A DNA stretch of 53,052 nt, taken from contig CANRMP010000015.1 in assembly GCA_947631765.1 (NCBI GenBank), forward strand, positions 1 through 53,052. Direction: 5' to 3'. The stretch is from an uncultured Clostridia bacterium. Lineage in GTDB: Bacteria > Bacillota > Clostridia > Oscillospirales > CAG-272. Below are positions 47,230 through 53,052 of this stretch, one piece after another; positions within the stretch are counted from its first letter, which is position 1; each line of letters starts with the position of its first letter. The notes under the pieces are model-generated. The model made no database searches, had not been told where the DNA came from, and saw nothing but the letters and a program-made list of their open reading frames with translations. The translations under genes and the position numbers were made by a program.

Positions 47230-47605
47230 GTGGGAGCAGAGTTGTTTAAGAATATTACCGAGCAAGGTTGATGATTTGGTAAGAGGTTTACGTATAGGCA
47301 GAATTGGATTGCCCGATTTGCAACGTCCCTTTGTTTGGACGTACAACAAAGTCAGAGACCTCTTTGACTCTATGATGTATATAGACCGCGATGCCAAAGA
47401 GATTGACTTCATCATGGAGGGCGACGGCAAGCTCTGCCCCCTGGAGATCAAAAAAACTGCCACACCCGACAAACGTATCACTCGAACATTCGGAGTCATT
47501 GACAAAGCTCCCCTGCAGCTTGGCACAGGCGCCCTTCTCTGCATGGCAGAACAATTCGGAGCATTTGACATAAATAACCTTATCGTTCCCATTTGGGCGA
47601 CATAA
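47230..47605 (+). pseudogene. Chimeric pseudogene: DUF262-like start joined to a DUF4143-type ATPase tail
   Basis: From a GTG at 47230 the frame reads VGAELFKNITEQG and stops at 47271. A shifted frame from about 47267 continues as VDDLVRGLRIGRIGLPDLQR, then PFVWTYNKVRDLFDSMM, the N-terminal motif of GmrSD/DUF262 proteins. At about 47379 the text switches to KEIDFIMEGDGKLCPLEIKK, then ICMAEQFGAFDINNLIVPIW, the C-terminal part of DUF4143-type AAA ATPases. So two unrelated gene ends have been joined, with a frameshift in the first. No catalytic core of either is present. Confidence 0.65.
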
Positions 47606-47639
47606 TCAAAGTATATTGTAATTAAAGGTGCACTATGAA

Positions 47640-48008
47640 ATGACAAAACAAGCTTTTCTTTCCTACTGTCTCACTGCATACGGCACATTTCCTGACTATC
47701 CGTTTGAAAAGGATTTTGAAACGGCGGTGCTCCGGCACAGTAATAATCGCAAATGGTATGCGCTCGTGATGCGGGTATCACGGCGCAAGTTCGGCTTTGA
47801 CAGTGATGAGGCGGTCGACATTGTCAATCTGAAGCTGCCGGTCGAAATGTTCGGCTCCTTTGGCGTAGCAGACGGCGTCTATCCCGCCTATCACATGAAC
47901 AAGCTTCATTGGATCTCGGTGCTTCTTCCCGACGCGCCAGATGATGTAGTGCAGTTCCTTGTGAACGTGAGCTTCAAGGCAACAAAAAAAACAAAACACC
48001 ACGCATGA
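47640..48008 (+). CDS. MmcQ/YjbR family DNA-binding-like protein
   Basis: A 122-aa protein; the ATG at 47640 with AAAGG upstream is preferred over a GTG at 47628. The sequence MTKQAFLSYCLTAYGTFPDYPFEKDFETAVLRHSNNRKWYALVM, then LKLPVEMFGSF and AYHMNKLHWISVLL, matches the YjbR family (double-wing CyaY-like fold), including the K-x-H-W block. The biological role of the family is unsettled. It is 12 bp before the macro-domain gene and probably in one operon. Confidence 0.8.
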   Translation: MTKQAFLSYCLTAYGTFPDYPFEKDFETAVLRHSNNRKWYALVMRVSRRKFGFDSDEAVDIVNLKLPVEMFGSFGVADGVYPAYHMNKLHWISVLLPDAPDDVVQFLVNVSFKATKKTKHHA

Positions 48009-48020
48009 AAGGAGGCACCT

Positions 48021-49046
48021 ATGCCACTTAAAATAGTAAGAAACGATATCACAAAAATGAAGGTGGATGCCATTGTCAATGCCGCTAACGAGTCATTGCT
48101 CGGCGGCGGAGGCGTTGACGGTGCGATTCACCGTGCCGCCGGCGACAAACTGCTTGCCGAGTGCAGAACGCTCGGCGGGTGCAAGACCGGCAAGGCGAAG
48201 ATCACTGGCGGATATCATCTGCCTGCGAAATATGTCATACATACCGTAGGTCCTGTTTATCGGGACGGCACGCACGGCGAAAGGACCTTGCTTGAATCCT
48301 GCTATCGTGAGTCTTTGGCACTTGCAAAAAAGCACCGTTGCGAATCGGTGGCTTTTCCGCTTATCTCGTCGGGCGTGTACGGATATCCGAAAGACCAAGC
48401 ATTGAAGGTCGCTATCGACGTTATAGGCGACTTTCTCCTTGAAAACGAAATGACGGTCTATATCGTTATATTTGACAAGGCGGCTTATAAGATCGGTGAG
48501 AAGTTGTTTACGGACATTGCCGAATATATTGACGACAAGTACGTGGACGAGCTTACCGATGACAGCTACAAGCGCATAAGTATAAATGCGCTGACGTCAA
48601 TGGCTCCGCACAAAAAGCAAAAGAAATCGGACATCGACTCATTTGAAATCTGCGACTGTAAGGCAATATTTTACGAGGATGACTTGGACACGAAGCTCCG
48701 GCAGATCGACGAGAGTTTTTCACAAATGCTTCTGCGAAAGATAGACGAAAAAGGAATGACCGATGCCGAATGCTATAAGAAGGCGAATATTGACCGCAAG
48801 CTGTTTTCAAAAATCCGCAGTGATGTAAATTACAAGCCGAGCAAACAGACTGCGCTTGCCTTTGCGATTTCCTTGGAGCTTTCACTTGATGAAACCGAGG
48901 ATATGCTTCGCAAGGCAGGGTTTGCACTGTCACACAGCAACAAATTTGACATCATCATCGAATACTTCATCAGCAAAGGCAATTACAATATTTTTGAAAT
49001 CAACGAGGCGCTGTTTGCTTTTGATCAAAGCCTGTTAGGAGCGTAA
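48021..49046 (+). CDS. Macro-domain protein with C-terminal HTH-like extension
   Basis: A 341-aa protein. Residues 1-170 are a macro domain of the MacroD/YmdB kind: [49 protein letters not shown] and the late [12 protein letters not shown] loop. These bind ADP-ribose and usually hydrolyse O-acetyl-ADP-ribose or remove ADP-ribose from proteins or nucleic acids. Residues 215-341 ([36 protein letters not shown], later [19 protein letters not shown]) form a helical part with the look of a Cro-type HTH. AAAGGAGG lies before the ATG. The fusion suggests a regulator that reads ADP-ribose, which is inference. Confidence 0.85.
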   Translation: MPLKIVRNDITKMKVDAIVNAANESLLGGGGVDGAIHRAAGDKLLAECRTLGGCKTGKAKITGGYHLPAKYVIHTVGPVYRDGTHGERTLLESCYRESLALAKKHRCESVAFPLISSGVYGYPKDQALKVAIDVIGDFLLENEMTVYIVIFDKAAYKIGEKLFTDIAEYIDDKYVDELTDDSYKRISINALTSMAPHKKQKKSDIDSFEICDCKAIFYEDDLDTKLRQIDESFSQMLLRKIDEKGMTDAECYKKANIDRKLFSKIRSDVNYKPSKQTALAFAISLELSLDETEDMLRKAGFALSHSNKFDIIIEYFISKGNYNIFEINEALFAFDQSLLGA

Positions 49047-49087
49047 AACCTGCTTTACATAAATAAATTGTCGCCTGCAAAGCGACC

Positions 49088-49139
49088 AAACCTCTCTTAA
49101 TTTGATGTACAATACAGACATTAAATGAAAGAGAGGTTT
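49088..49139 (+). promoter_or_regulatory. Hairpin covering the ribosome site of the VWA gene
   Basis: AAACCTCTC (49088-49096) pairs with GAGAGGTTT (49131-49139), and ATTTGATGT (49100-49108) with ACATTAAAT (49118-49126), allowing one G-U pair. The ribosome site GAGAGG lies in the 3' arm, seven bases before the ATG at 49146. A transcript coming from the macro gene would thus have its ribosome site closed. TACAAT at 49108-49113, in the loop, could also be a -10 box for a shorter mRNA that escapes the hairpin. Confidence 0.55.
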
Positions 49140-49145
49140 TCTATA

Positions 49146-49811
49146 ATGAAAAACAACATTACCGAACTCGTATTTATTTTGGACAGAAGCGGCTCCATGG
49201 CGGGGCTGGAGAGCGACACTATCGGTGGCTTCAATTCTATGATTGAAAAGCAGAAGAAGCAAGATGGGGAATGCTATGTTTCGACCGTGCTTTTTGATAA
49301 TGAGAGCGAGGTTTTACACGACAGAGTCAGACTTACGGACATTCCGAAAATGACCGAAAACGACTATACGGTTCGCGGCTGTACGGCTCTTATCGATGCT
49401 ATCGGCGGTGCAATTCACCACATCGGAAATATTCATAAGTACGCACGTCCCGAGGATGTGCCGGAGCATACGATGTTCGTAATCACGACAGACGGGCAGG
49501 AGAATGCAAGTCACATTTACACAAGTGAAGAGGTAAAAAAGATGATCGAACGGCAGAAAGAAATGCATGGCTGGGAGTTTTTGTTCATCGGAGCAAACAT
49601 AGATGCCGTCAAAACAGCCGCGCGTTACGGTATCAGCAGTGACAGAGCCGTGAACTACAACGCCGACGGCGAGGGCACGCACATCCTCTATGAAACGGTT
49701 GCGAAAGCCGTTTGCAATGTCAGAGCAAGCGCTCCGCTCAGTGCAGATTGGAGCGAAAAAATCAACGCCGACTATCAGCTCAGAGGCAAAAAAAGCAAAA
49801 AAATCAAATAA
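49146..49811 (+). CDS. VWA-domain protein
   Basis: A 221-aa soluble von Willebrand A domain. The metal site (MIDAS) is complete: DRSGSMAG, a threonine in VRGCTALIDAIGG and the aspartate in ITTDGQENAS. After the domain there is a short C-terminal tail with AVCNVRASAPLSADWSEKINADYQLRGKKSKKIK. No signal peptide is seen. Stand-alone VWA proteins of this kind often sit in stress or phage-response clusters (for instance with TerD genes). The upstream hairpin suggests control of translation. Confidence 0.85.
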   Translation: MKNNITELVFILDRSGSMAGLESDTIGGFNSMIEKQKKQDGECYVSTVLFDNESEVLHDRVRLTDIPKMTENDYTVRGCTALIDAIGGAIHHIGNIHKYARPEDVPEHTMFVITTDGQENASHIYTSEEVKKMIERQKEMHGWEFLFIGANIDAVKTAARYGISSDRAVNYNADGEGTHILYETVAKAVCNVRASAPLSADWSEKINADYQLRGKKSKKIK

Positions 49812-50134
49812 TTCACACCTGCGGCGCAATGATGCGAGGCTTGCCTGCGCATATGCGCAGCCGCGCATAGCGCGGCTCATTTGCCGAAGGCAATATCATT
49901 AGCGTAAGCGATACCATTGGGCAAATCCCATATCATTTGCCAGCCGCGCCTGCGCGGCTGGCAAATATCATTGCCGAAAGCATATCATTAGGCGTAGCCG
50001 ACATCATTTTGTAATGAAGCATCGCCTGCGGCGATATGATATTACGCCTTCGGCGTAATGATATGCGCGCATGACGCGCAATGATGCGATGTATGCCCTC
50101 ATGTGCCGAAGGCACATGAGGGCATACATCATTG
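49812..50134. repeat. Cluster of tandem palindromes joined by ATATCATT-like linkers
   Basis: At least eight hyphenated palindromes in 320 bp, with no coding frame of note: 49845-49860 (CTGCGCAT/ATGCGCAG), 49861-49875 (CCGCGC/GCGCGG), 49881-49893 (TTGCC/GGCAA), 49935-49966 (15-bp arms with GCCAGCCGCGC), 50021-50035 (ATCGCC/GGCGAT), 50041-50059 (ATTACGCC/GGCGTAAT), 50064-50080 (TGCGCG/CGCGCA) and 50088-50130 (20-bp arms, three-base loop). Stem sequences differ, but the linkers are constant: ATATCATT on one side and AATGATAT/AATGATG on the other. Similar palindrome clusters occur in gut Firmicutes genomes; I know of no settled role. Confidence 0.85.
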
Positions 50135-50166
50135 AAAAAGGCGGTTGCTTTCTCAACCGCCTTTTT
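50135..50166. terminator. Bidirectional terminator before the tnpV gene
   Basis: AAAAAGGCGGTTG and CAACCGCCTTTTT arms around a six-base loop, with A-run and T-run on the two sides. It closes the palindrome cluster towards the TnpV gene. Confidence 0.85.
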
Positions 50167-50297
50167 CTGGTGCGGGTGTTCATAAGGGATTTCATCAAAT
50201 CACAACCGGAACCGGCGCACGGATTCGATTCGCACATTCGATTTTTACCGAAAACAAGCCTATTATGATAATACCAAATCGAAAGGAGTTTTTCAAG

Positions 50298-50672
50298 ATG
50301 AAACAGAGTTTATTTGAGCAAATGGGCGGGAAATACGAACAGCAGGGCGACTATCTGCTCCCTTGTCTAACCGTACCCGCCGAGGAAGAACAGCCCATAG
50401 GCATTTGGGGGCAGCGGCACCTACGGTATCTCCGACAGCACAAACGGTTGCTCTATACCAACCTGCTGACTTCCTGCAAACTGAACAGCTATCTTGCCGA
50501 CATCGACCGGCAGGCAGAGGAACTGTTTTCCCGGCTGGTAAAGCAGATGGTGGAGCGTGAGGGCGTGACCGAGGAACTCAAAGCGAAAGACCAAATGGCG
50601 TGGGTCGGGAAGATGAACAATATCAGAAACCGAGCCACAGAGATCGTTTACAACGATTTGATTTACAACTGA
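50298..50672 (+). CDS. TnpV family transposon-encoded protein
   Basis: A 124-aa protein. MKQSLFEQMGGKYEQQGDYLLPCL, later GIWGQRHLRYLRQHKRLLY and the end MAWVGKMNNIRNRATEIVYNDLIYN, match TnpV proteins found on mobile elements of gut Clostridia. AGGAG lies before the ATG. The role is unknown. No transposase or integrase is next to it, so this may be a left-over. A second, incomplete copy of the C-terminal motif is at 52041-52091. Confidence 0.8.
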   Translation: MKQSLFEQMGGKYEQQGDYLLPCLTVPAEEEQPIGIWGQRHLRYLRQHKRLLYTNLLTSCKLNSYLADIDRQAEELFSRLVKQMVEREGVTEELKAKDQMAWVGKMNNIRNRATEIVYNDLIYN

Positions 50673-50692
50673 TACTCACCGCATAGGGAATA

Positions 50693-50719
50693 GCCGCCGT
50701 CACCCGACGGCGGCTTTTT
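50693..50719 (+). terminator. Terminator after tnpV
   Basis: GCCGCCGTC (50693-50701) and GACGGCGGC (50706-50714), with a T-run at 50715-50719, follow the tnpV stop. Confidence 0.85.
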
Positions 50720-50826
50720 CCTTTTCAGCAGGTGTTCCAGAAGTCATAAAGTCGGCAGTATAGTCGAAGGGGGGTATTCTCAAGGGTTTTGATTTTTGAA
50801 CAATGTGTGATTTTTTCAAAACTCTC

Positions 50827-50872
50827 TTGACAACTAATACGGTTAGTGATATACTTATTACGGTAACCGTAA
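50827..50872 (+). promoter_or_regulatory. Promoter and palindromic operator of the padR gene
   Basis: TTGACA (50827-50832), 17 bp, TATACT (50850-50855). A perfect palindrome, TTACGGTAACCGTAA (50858-50872), lies just after the -10 box and would cover the start of transcription. TACGGTTA (50838-50845) lies in the spacer, 21 bp before the matching half site TACGGTAA (50859-50866). This suggests autoregulation by PadR. Confidence 0.7.
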
Positions 50873-50888
50873 CAAAGGAGGCGTAAAA

Positions 50889-51215
50889 TTGCGTGACAAT
50901 ATAAAGGGCGGCGCACTGACGGAAGTAACATTCTTTGTTTTGCTTTCGGTTTATCAGCCGAGGCACGGATATGCAATCATGCAGTTTATTGAAGAAAAAA
51001 CGAACGGTCGCCTGGTGCTTGGAGCGGGAACGCTGTATGGGGCGCTCACATCTTTGGAAGAGAAAGGGTGGATCATACCGTGCGGCAATGCAGGTGGACG
51101 AAAAAAAGAATATCTCATCACAGAAGCAGGAAAAGAAATCTGCAATAAAGAAATTATTCGATTAAAAGAACTGGTCAAAATAGCCGGGGAAATTATGGAG
51201 GAAAATGATGGGTAA
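50889..51215 (+). CDS. PadR-family transcriptional repressor
   Basis: A 108-aa winged-helix regulator with the family's pattern: GGALTEVTFFVLLSVYQPRHGYAIMQFIEEKTNGRLVLGAGTLYGALTSLEEKGWI and RKKEYLITEAGKEIC. The start is TTG at 50889, with AGGAGG eight bases upstream. It ends inside the start of the next gene (8-11 bp overlap), so the pair is translationally coupled. PadR repressors paired with a DUF2812 membrane protein are common in Firmicutes and usually answer envelope stress or drugs. Confidence 0.9.
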   Translation: MRDNIKGGALTEVTFFVLLSVYQPRHGYAIMQFIEEKTNGRLVLGAGTLYGALTSLEEKGWIIPCGNAGGRKKEYLITEAGKEICNKEIIRLKELVKIAGEIMEENDG

Positions 51216-52026
51216 AAAATATTATCGCTTCTTTTGGGGCTTTCTGAAAAAACAGGAAAACTGGCTGAATGAAATGGCGGATAAAGGCCATCGCCTGATT
51301 CGTACAGGCAGGGCATGGTATGAGTTTGAGGATTGTGAACCGGGTAAATATCGCTATGCAGTAGAATTTGTCGGAGAAAAATCGAAACAGAACGCCAAAG
51401 AGTATGCGTCTTTTTTAGAGGATTTCGGCTATCGTGTGTTATTTAAGAATTTGAATCTTGATTATTCCGTGGGAAAAGCTGTTTTTCGCCCGTGGGCAAA
51501 AAAAGGCGGTAAAATCGCAACGACCGGAGGCTCTTACAACAAAGAACTTCTTCTCGTAGAAAAGGAAAACGACGGGAAGCCGTTTGAATTGCACACTACC
51601 GACGAGGACATCCGAGAGTATAAAAAAACGTTGCGCAGGCCTTGGATTTTTTGTATCGTTACCATCCTTATTGTTCTTTTCATCTCTTTTGGAAGCGGTT
51701 TCCTGGCGACGAATTTGGGCTTTGCCAGTGTCAAAAGCGCTACAAGAATCGGTTATGTTGGCAACGAAGGGTATAGCAGTTGGACAGGCAGATATAGTTC
51801 TCTTGATGGAACTATGAAGAAAAGCATTCACCCAAAGACTGATATGCTTCATATTGATGTAACGACCGACGGTGGGACAATCTCCATTGAAATACAAGAT
51901 GCGGATGGGAATGTCATTTTTGATGAGCACGATATCGGAACCGAATCTTTTGATGTAGCCGTGTCTGGAAAGGTTGTTGTCAGAATTATAGCTGACAGTC
52001 ATAAAGGCAGTTTTGATATTCATTGA
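51208..52026 (+). CDS. DUF2812 membrane protein
   Basis: A 272-aa protein. Residues 1-100 match DUF2812 (YYRFFWGFLKKQENWLNEMADKGHRLIRTGRAWYEFEDCEPGKYRYAVEFVG). One membrane segment is at about 150-170 (WIFCIVTILIVLFISFGSGF). The outer or C-terminal part is serine- and glycine-rich with a beta-rich end. ATG at 51205 or 51208; GGAGG lies upstream. It forms one unit with padR. The biochemical role is unknown. Confidence 0.85.
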   Translation: MGKKYYRFFWGFLKKQENWLNEMADKGHRLIRTGRAWYEFEDCEPGKYRYAVEFVGEKSKQNAKEYASFLEDFGYRVLFKNLNLDYSVGKAVFRPWAKKGGKIATTGGSYNKELLLVEKENDGKPFELHTTDEDIREYKKTLRRPWIFCIVTILIVLFISFGSGFLATNLGFASVKSATRIGYVGNEGYSSWTGRYSSLDGTMKKSIHPKTDMLHIDVTTDGGTISIEIQDADGNVIFDEHDIGTESFDVAVSGKVVVRIIADSHKGSFDIH

Positions 52027-52040
52027 GAGTTCTATCACAC

Positions 52041-52091
52041 GGAAAGATAAACAACATTCGAAATCGAGCCGCCGAGGTGATTTACAACTGA
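52041..52091 (+). pseudogene. TnpV C-terminal fragment
   Basis: Seventeen codons, GKINNIRNRAAEVIYN and stop, repeat the end of the TnpV protein (GKMNNIRNRATEIVYN) with four changes and without its last DLIYN. It lies 15 bp after the DUF2812 stop. It shows that the padR cassette stands between an intact and a truncated tnpV, perhaps after insertion or recombination between two copies. Confidence 0.65.
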
Positions 52092-52192
52092 CTTCCGACC
52101 ATAGCGGTAGATTTCTTCACAATTCGAGTGTATAATATTTGTTGTTGAATGGGTGACTGTTCGACAACTCGGGATTTGATGAGGCGAAGATT

Positions 52193-52462
52193 ATGTGCGA
52201 AATATGTAAAAAAGTAAGAACGATTGATGATTTTACCACTCCCAGAGTATATCTTGATTGTTTGAAATACATACAATCTTTGGTAGATAGCGGGTATTTT
52301 CAATTTGAGTCAAAGGATTGTAATACCGATAAAGTAAAAGATGAAAATGGACGTTGGTTTGCAGATGTTATTAGTCATGTGATTAAATGCAAAAATTGTG
52401 GTCAGAGATTTTCTTGTGTTGCCGTTCCACATCGAGGCGGCGGAAGTTTTAGTAAAGAATAA
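52193..52462 (+). CDS. Small cysteine-containing protein of unknown function
   Basis: An 89-aa protein with two cysteine pairs, CEIC near the start and CKNC near residue 68 (VIKCKNCGQRFSC), probably binding one zinc ion. The basic end is PHRGGGSFSKE. I do not recognise the family. The ATG at 52193 has GAGGCGAAG upstream as a modest ribosome site. It stands alone between the TnpV fragment and the hydrolase gene. Confidence 0.55.
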   Translation: MCEICKKVRTIDDFTTPRVYLDCLKYIQSLVDSGYFQFESKDCNTDKVKDENGRWFADVISHVIKCKNCGQRFSCVAVPHRGGGSFSKE

Positions 52463-52622
52463 TAGTCAACTCCTCGTTTATTAGAAAACACCTTCTCGGA
52501 CTGGCGCTCAAGAAGTATGTTATGTGGAAAAAAGAAACAAAAAAGTAAATTCCCGTCTGCTGAGAAGCGAAAAATCCCCGTTTGTCGAGAAGTGAATTGG
52601 AACTGTATGAGAGGGAAACACC

Positions 52623-53052
52623 GTGCAATGTAACTGGTTTACTGTTGAAAAAATTGATGCTCAGACATTTGCAATCAGCGAATATAAGCATTGGGAAGAA
52701 ACGCATTGCTATTTACTTTTAGGAACAGAACGAGCCGTTTTGATTGACACCGGTTTAGGCGTTGCAAATATCAGAAAGGTAGTCGAAAATTTGACCGACC
52801 TGCCTGTTACCGCTATTACGACACACGCACATTGGGATCACATCGGCGGGCATAAGTATTTTCCGAATTTCGCCGTACACGAAGATGAAGTAACTTGGAT
52901 TTCCGAGCAGTTTCCTATTCCGTTGCAAGTGGTCAAGAAAAATCTAACGCTGAAACCGTGTGAGTTTCCTACCGGTTTTTGTTTGGACGATTACCAAATT
53001 TTCAAAGGCAATCCCTCAAGCGTGCTGCACGACGGCGACCTCATTGACTTGG
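52623..53052 (+). CDS. MBL-fold metallo-hydrolase (partial)
   Basis: The frame is open from a GTG at 52623 (GAGGG about nine bases upstream) to the right edge, giving 143 residues of an unfinished gene. The MBL start is ETHCYLLLGTERAVLIDTGLG and the metal-binding motif is THAHWDHIGGH, with both metal-site histidines and the aspartate. The family includes glyoxalase II-like and lactamase-like hydrolases; the substrate cannot be told from the N-terminal half. Confidence 0.8.
   Translation, partial: MQCNWFTVEKIDAQTFAISEYKHWEETHCYLLLGTERAVLIDTGLGVANIRKVVENLTDLPVTAITTHAHWDHIGGHKYFPNFAVHEDEVTWISEQFPIPLQVVKKNLTLKPCEFPTGFCLDDYQIFKGNPSSVLHDGDLIDL

Noticed and set aside
52550-52600. Imperfect direct repeat CTGCTGAGAAGCGA / TTGTCGAGAAGTGA
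   Set aside because: Short, imperfect, and without context; likely chance or a minor duplication.

Overview
The window looks like a chromosomal segment of an anaerobic, low-to-mid-GC Firmicute of class Clostridia, most like gut Oscillospiraceae/Ruminococcaceae. The grounds are a flavodiiron-rubredoxin oxygen scavenger, a T-box leader, DUF11 and DUF1292 proteins, AGGAGG ribosome sites with occasional TTG/GTG starts, a TnpV protein, a GH115 glucuronidase and a type II-A CRISPR system. No rRNA or tRNA gene was seen. The taxon is inferred from gene content only.

Layout. (1) 1-7.8 kb: the tail of a MORN-repeat protein, an Mrr-like restriction endonuclease, two XRE regulators (one membrane-anchored, one paired with an ABC exporter), a polyferredoxin-type membrane protein, and a TfoX-GNAT-GNAT cluster. 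(2) 8-12 kb: a metal-resistance locus with a P1B ATPase and a separate HMA chaperone, divergent from an ArsR sensor and an AraC regulator, with a shared palindromic operator. (3) 11.8-18.1 kb: a candidate structured RNA, DUF1292, DUF11 and PnuC proteins, a four-domain flavodiiron protein and two unknown membrane proteins. (4) 18.2-30.9 kb: one long minus-strand branched-chain amino acid operon, ilvB-ilvN-ilvC-ilvD-(DUF815 ATPase)-ilvA-ridA-leuA-leuC-leuD-leuB, behind a consensus promoter and a T-box. (5) 31-38.2 kb: an AraC/GyrI regulator, a 1,398-aa GH115 lipoprotein, a gene graveyard with a broken sigma-factor gene, and a lone prepilin peptidase. (6) 38.4-46 kb: a complete type II-A CRISPR-Cas locus, with cas9-cas1-cas2-csn2 and a 20-repeat array on the minus strand and a divergent tracrRNA. 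(7) 46-53 kb: an accessory island with a Fic protein, a chimeric pseudogene, a YjbR-like protein, a macro-domain fusion, a VWA protein, a cluster of tandem palindromes, TnpV, a PadR/DUF2812 cassette followed by a TnpV tail fragment, and a partial MBL-fold hydrolase.

The CRISPR locus can be read in detail. The array promoter overlaps the csn2 stop. The leader ends in ATTTGAG at the first repeat, as in other II-A leaders. The oldest repeat, at the far end, is degenerate. The tracrRNA has a perfect consensus promoter lying in the cas9 ribosome-site region, so cas9 mRNA leader and tracrRNA are probably antisense to each other. Spacers 15 and 18 are near-identical, differ at two positions only, and both differences are synonymous in one reading frame. 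This suggests repeated acquisition from two alleles of one phage or plasmid gene.

Other points of interest are an operator of three TTCCGAAA boxes spaced exactly 21 bp before fic, the palindrome cluster at 49.8-50.13 kb, a hairpin that would cover the ribosome site of the VWA gene, and the ATPase gene translationally coupled inside the amino-acid operon.
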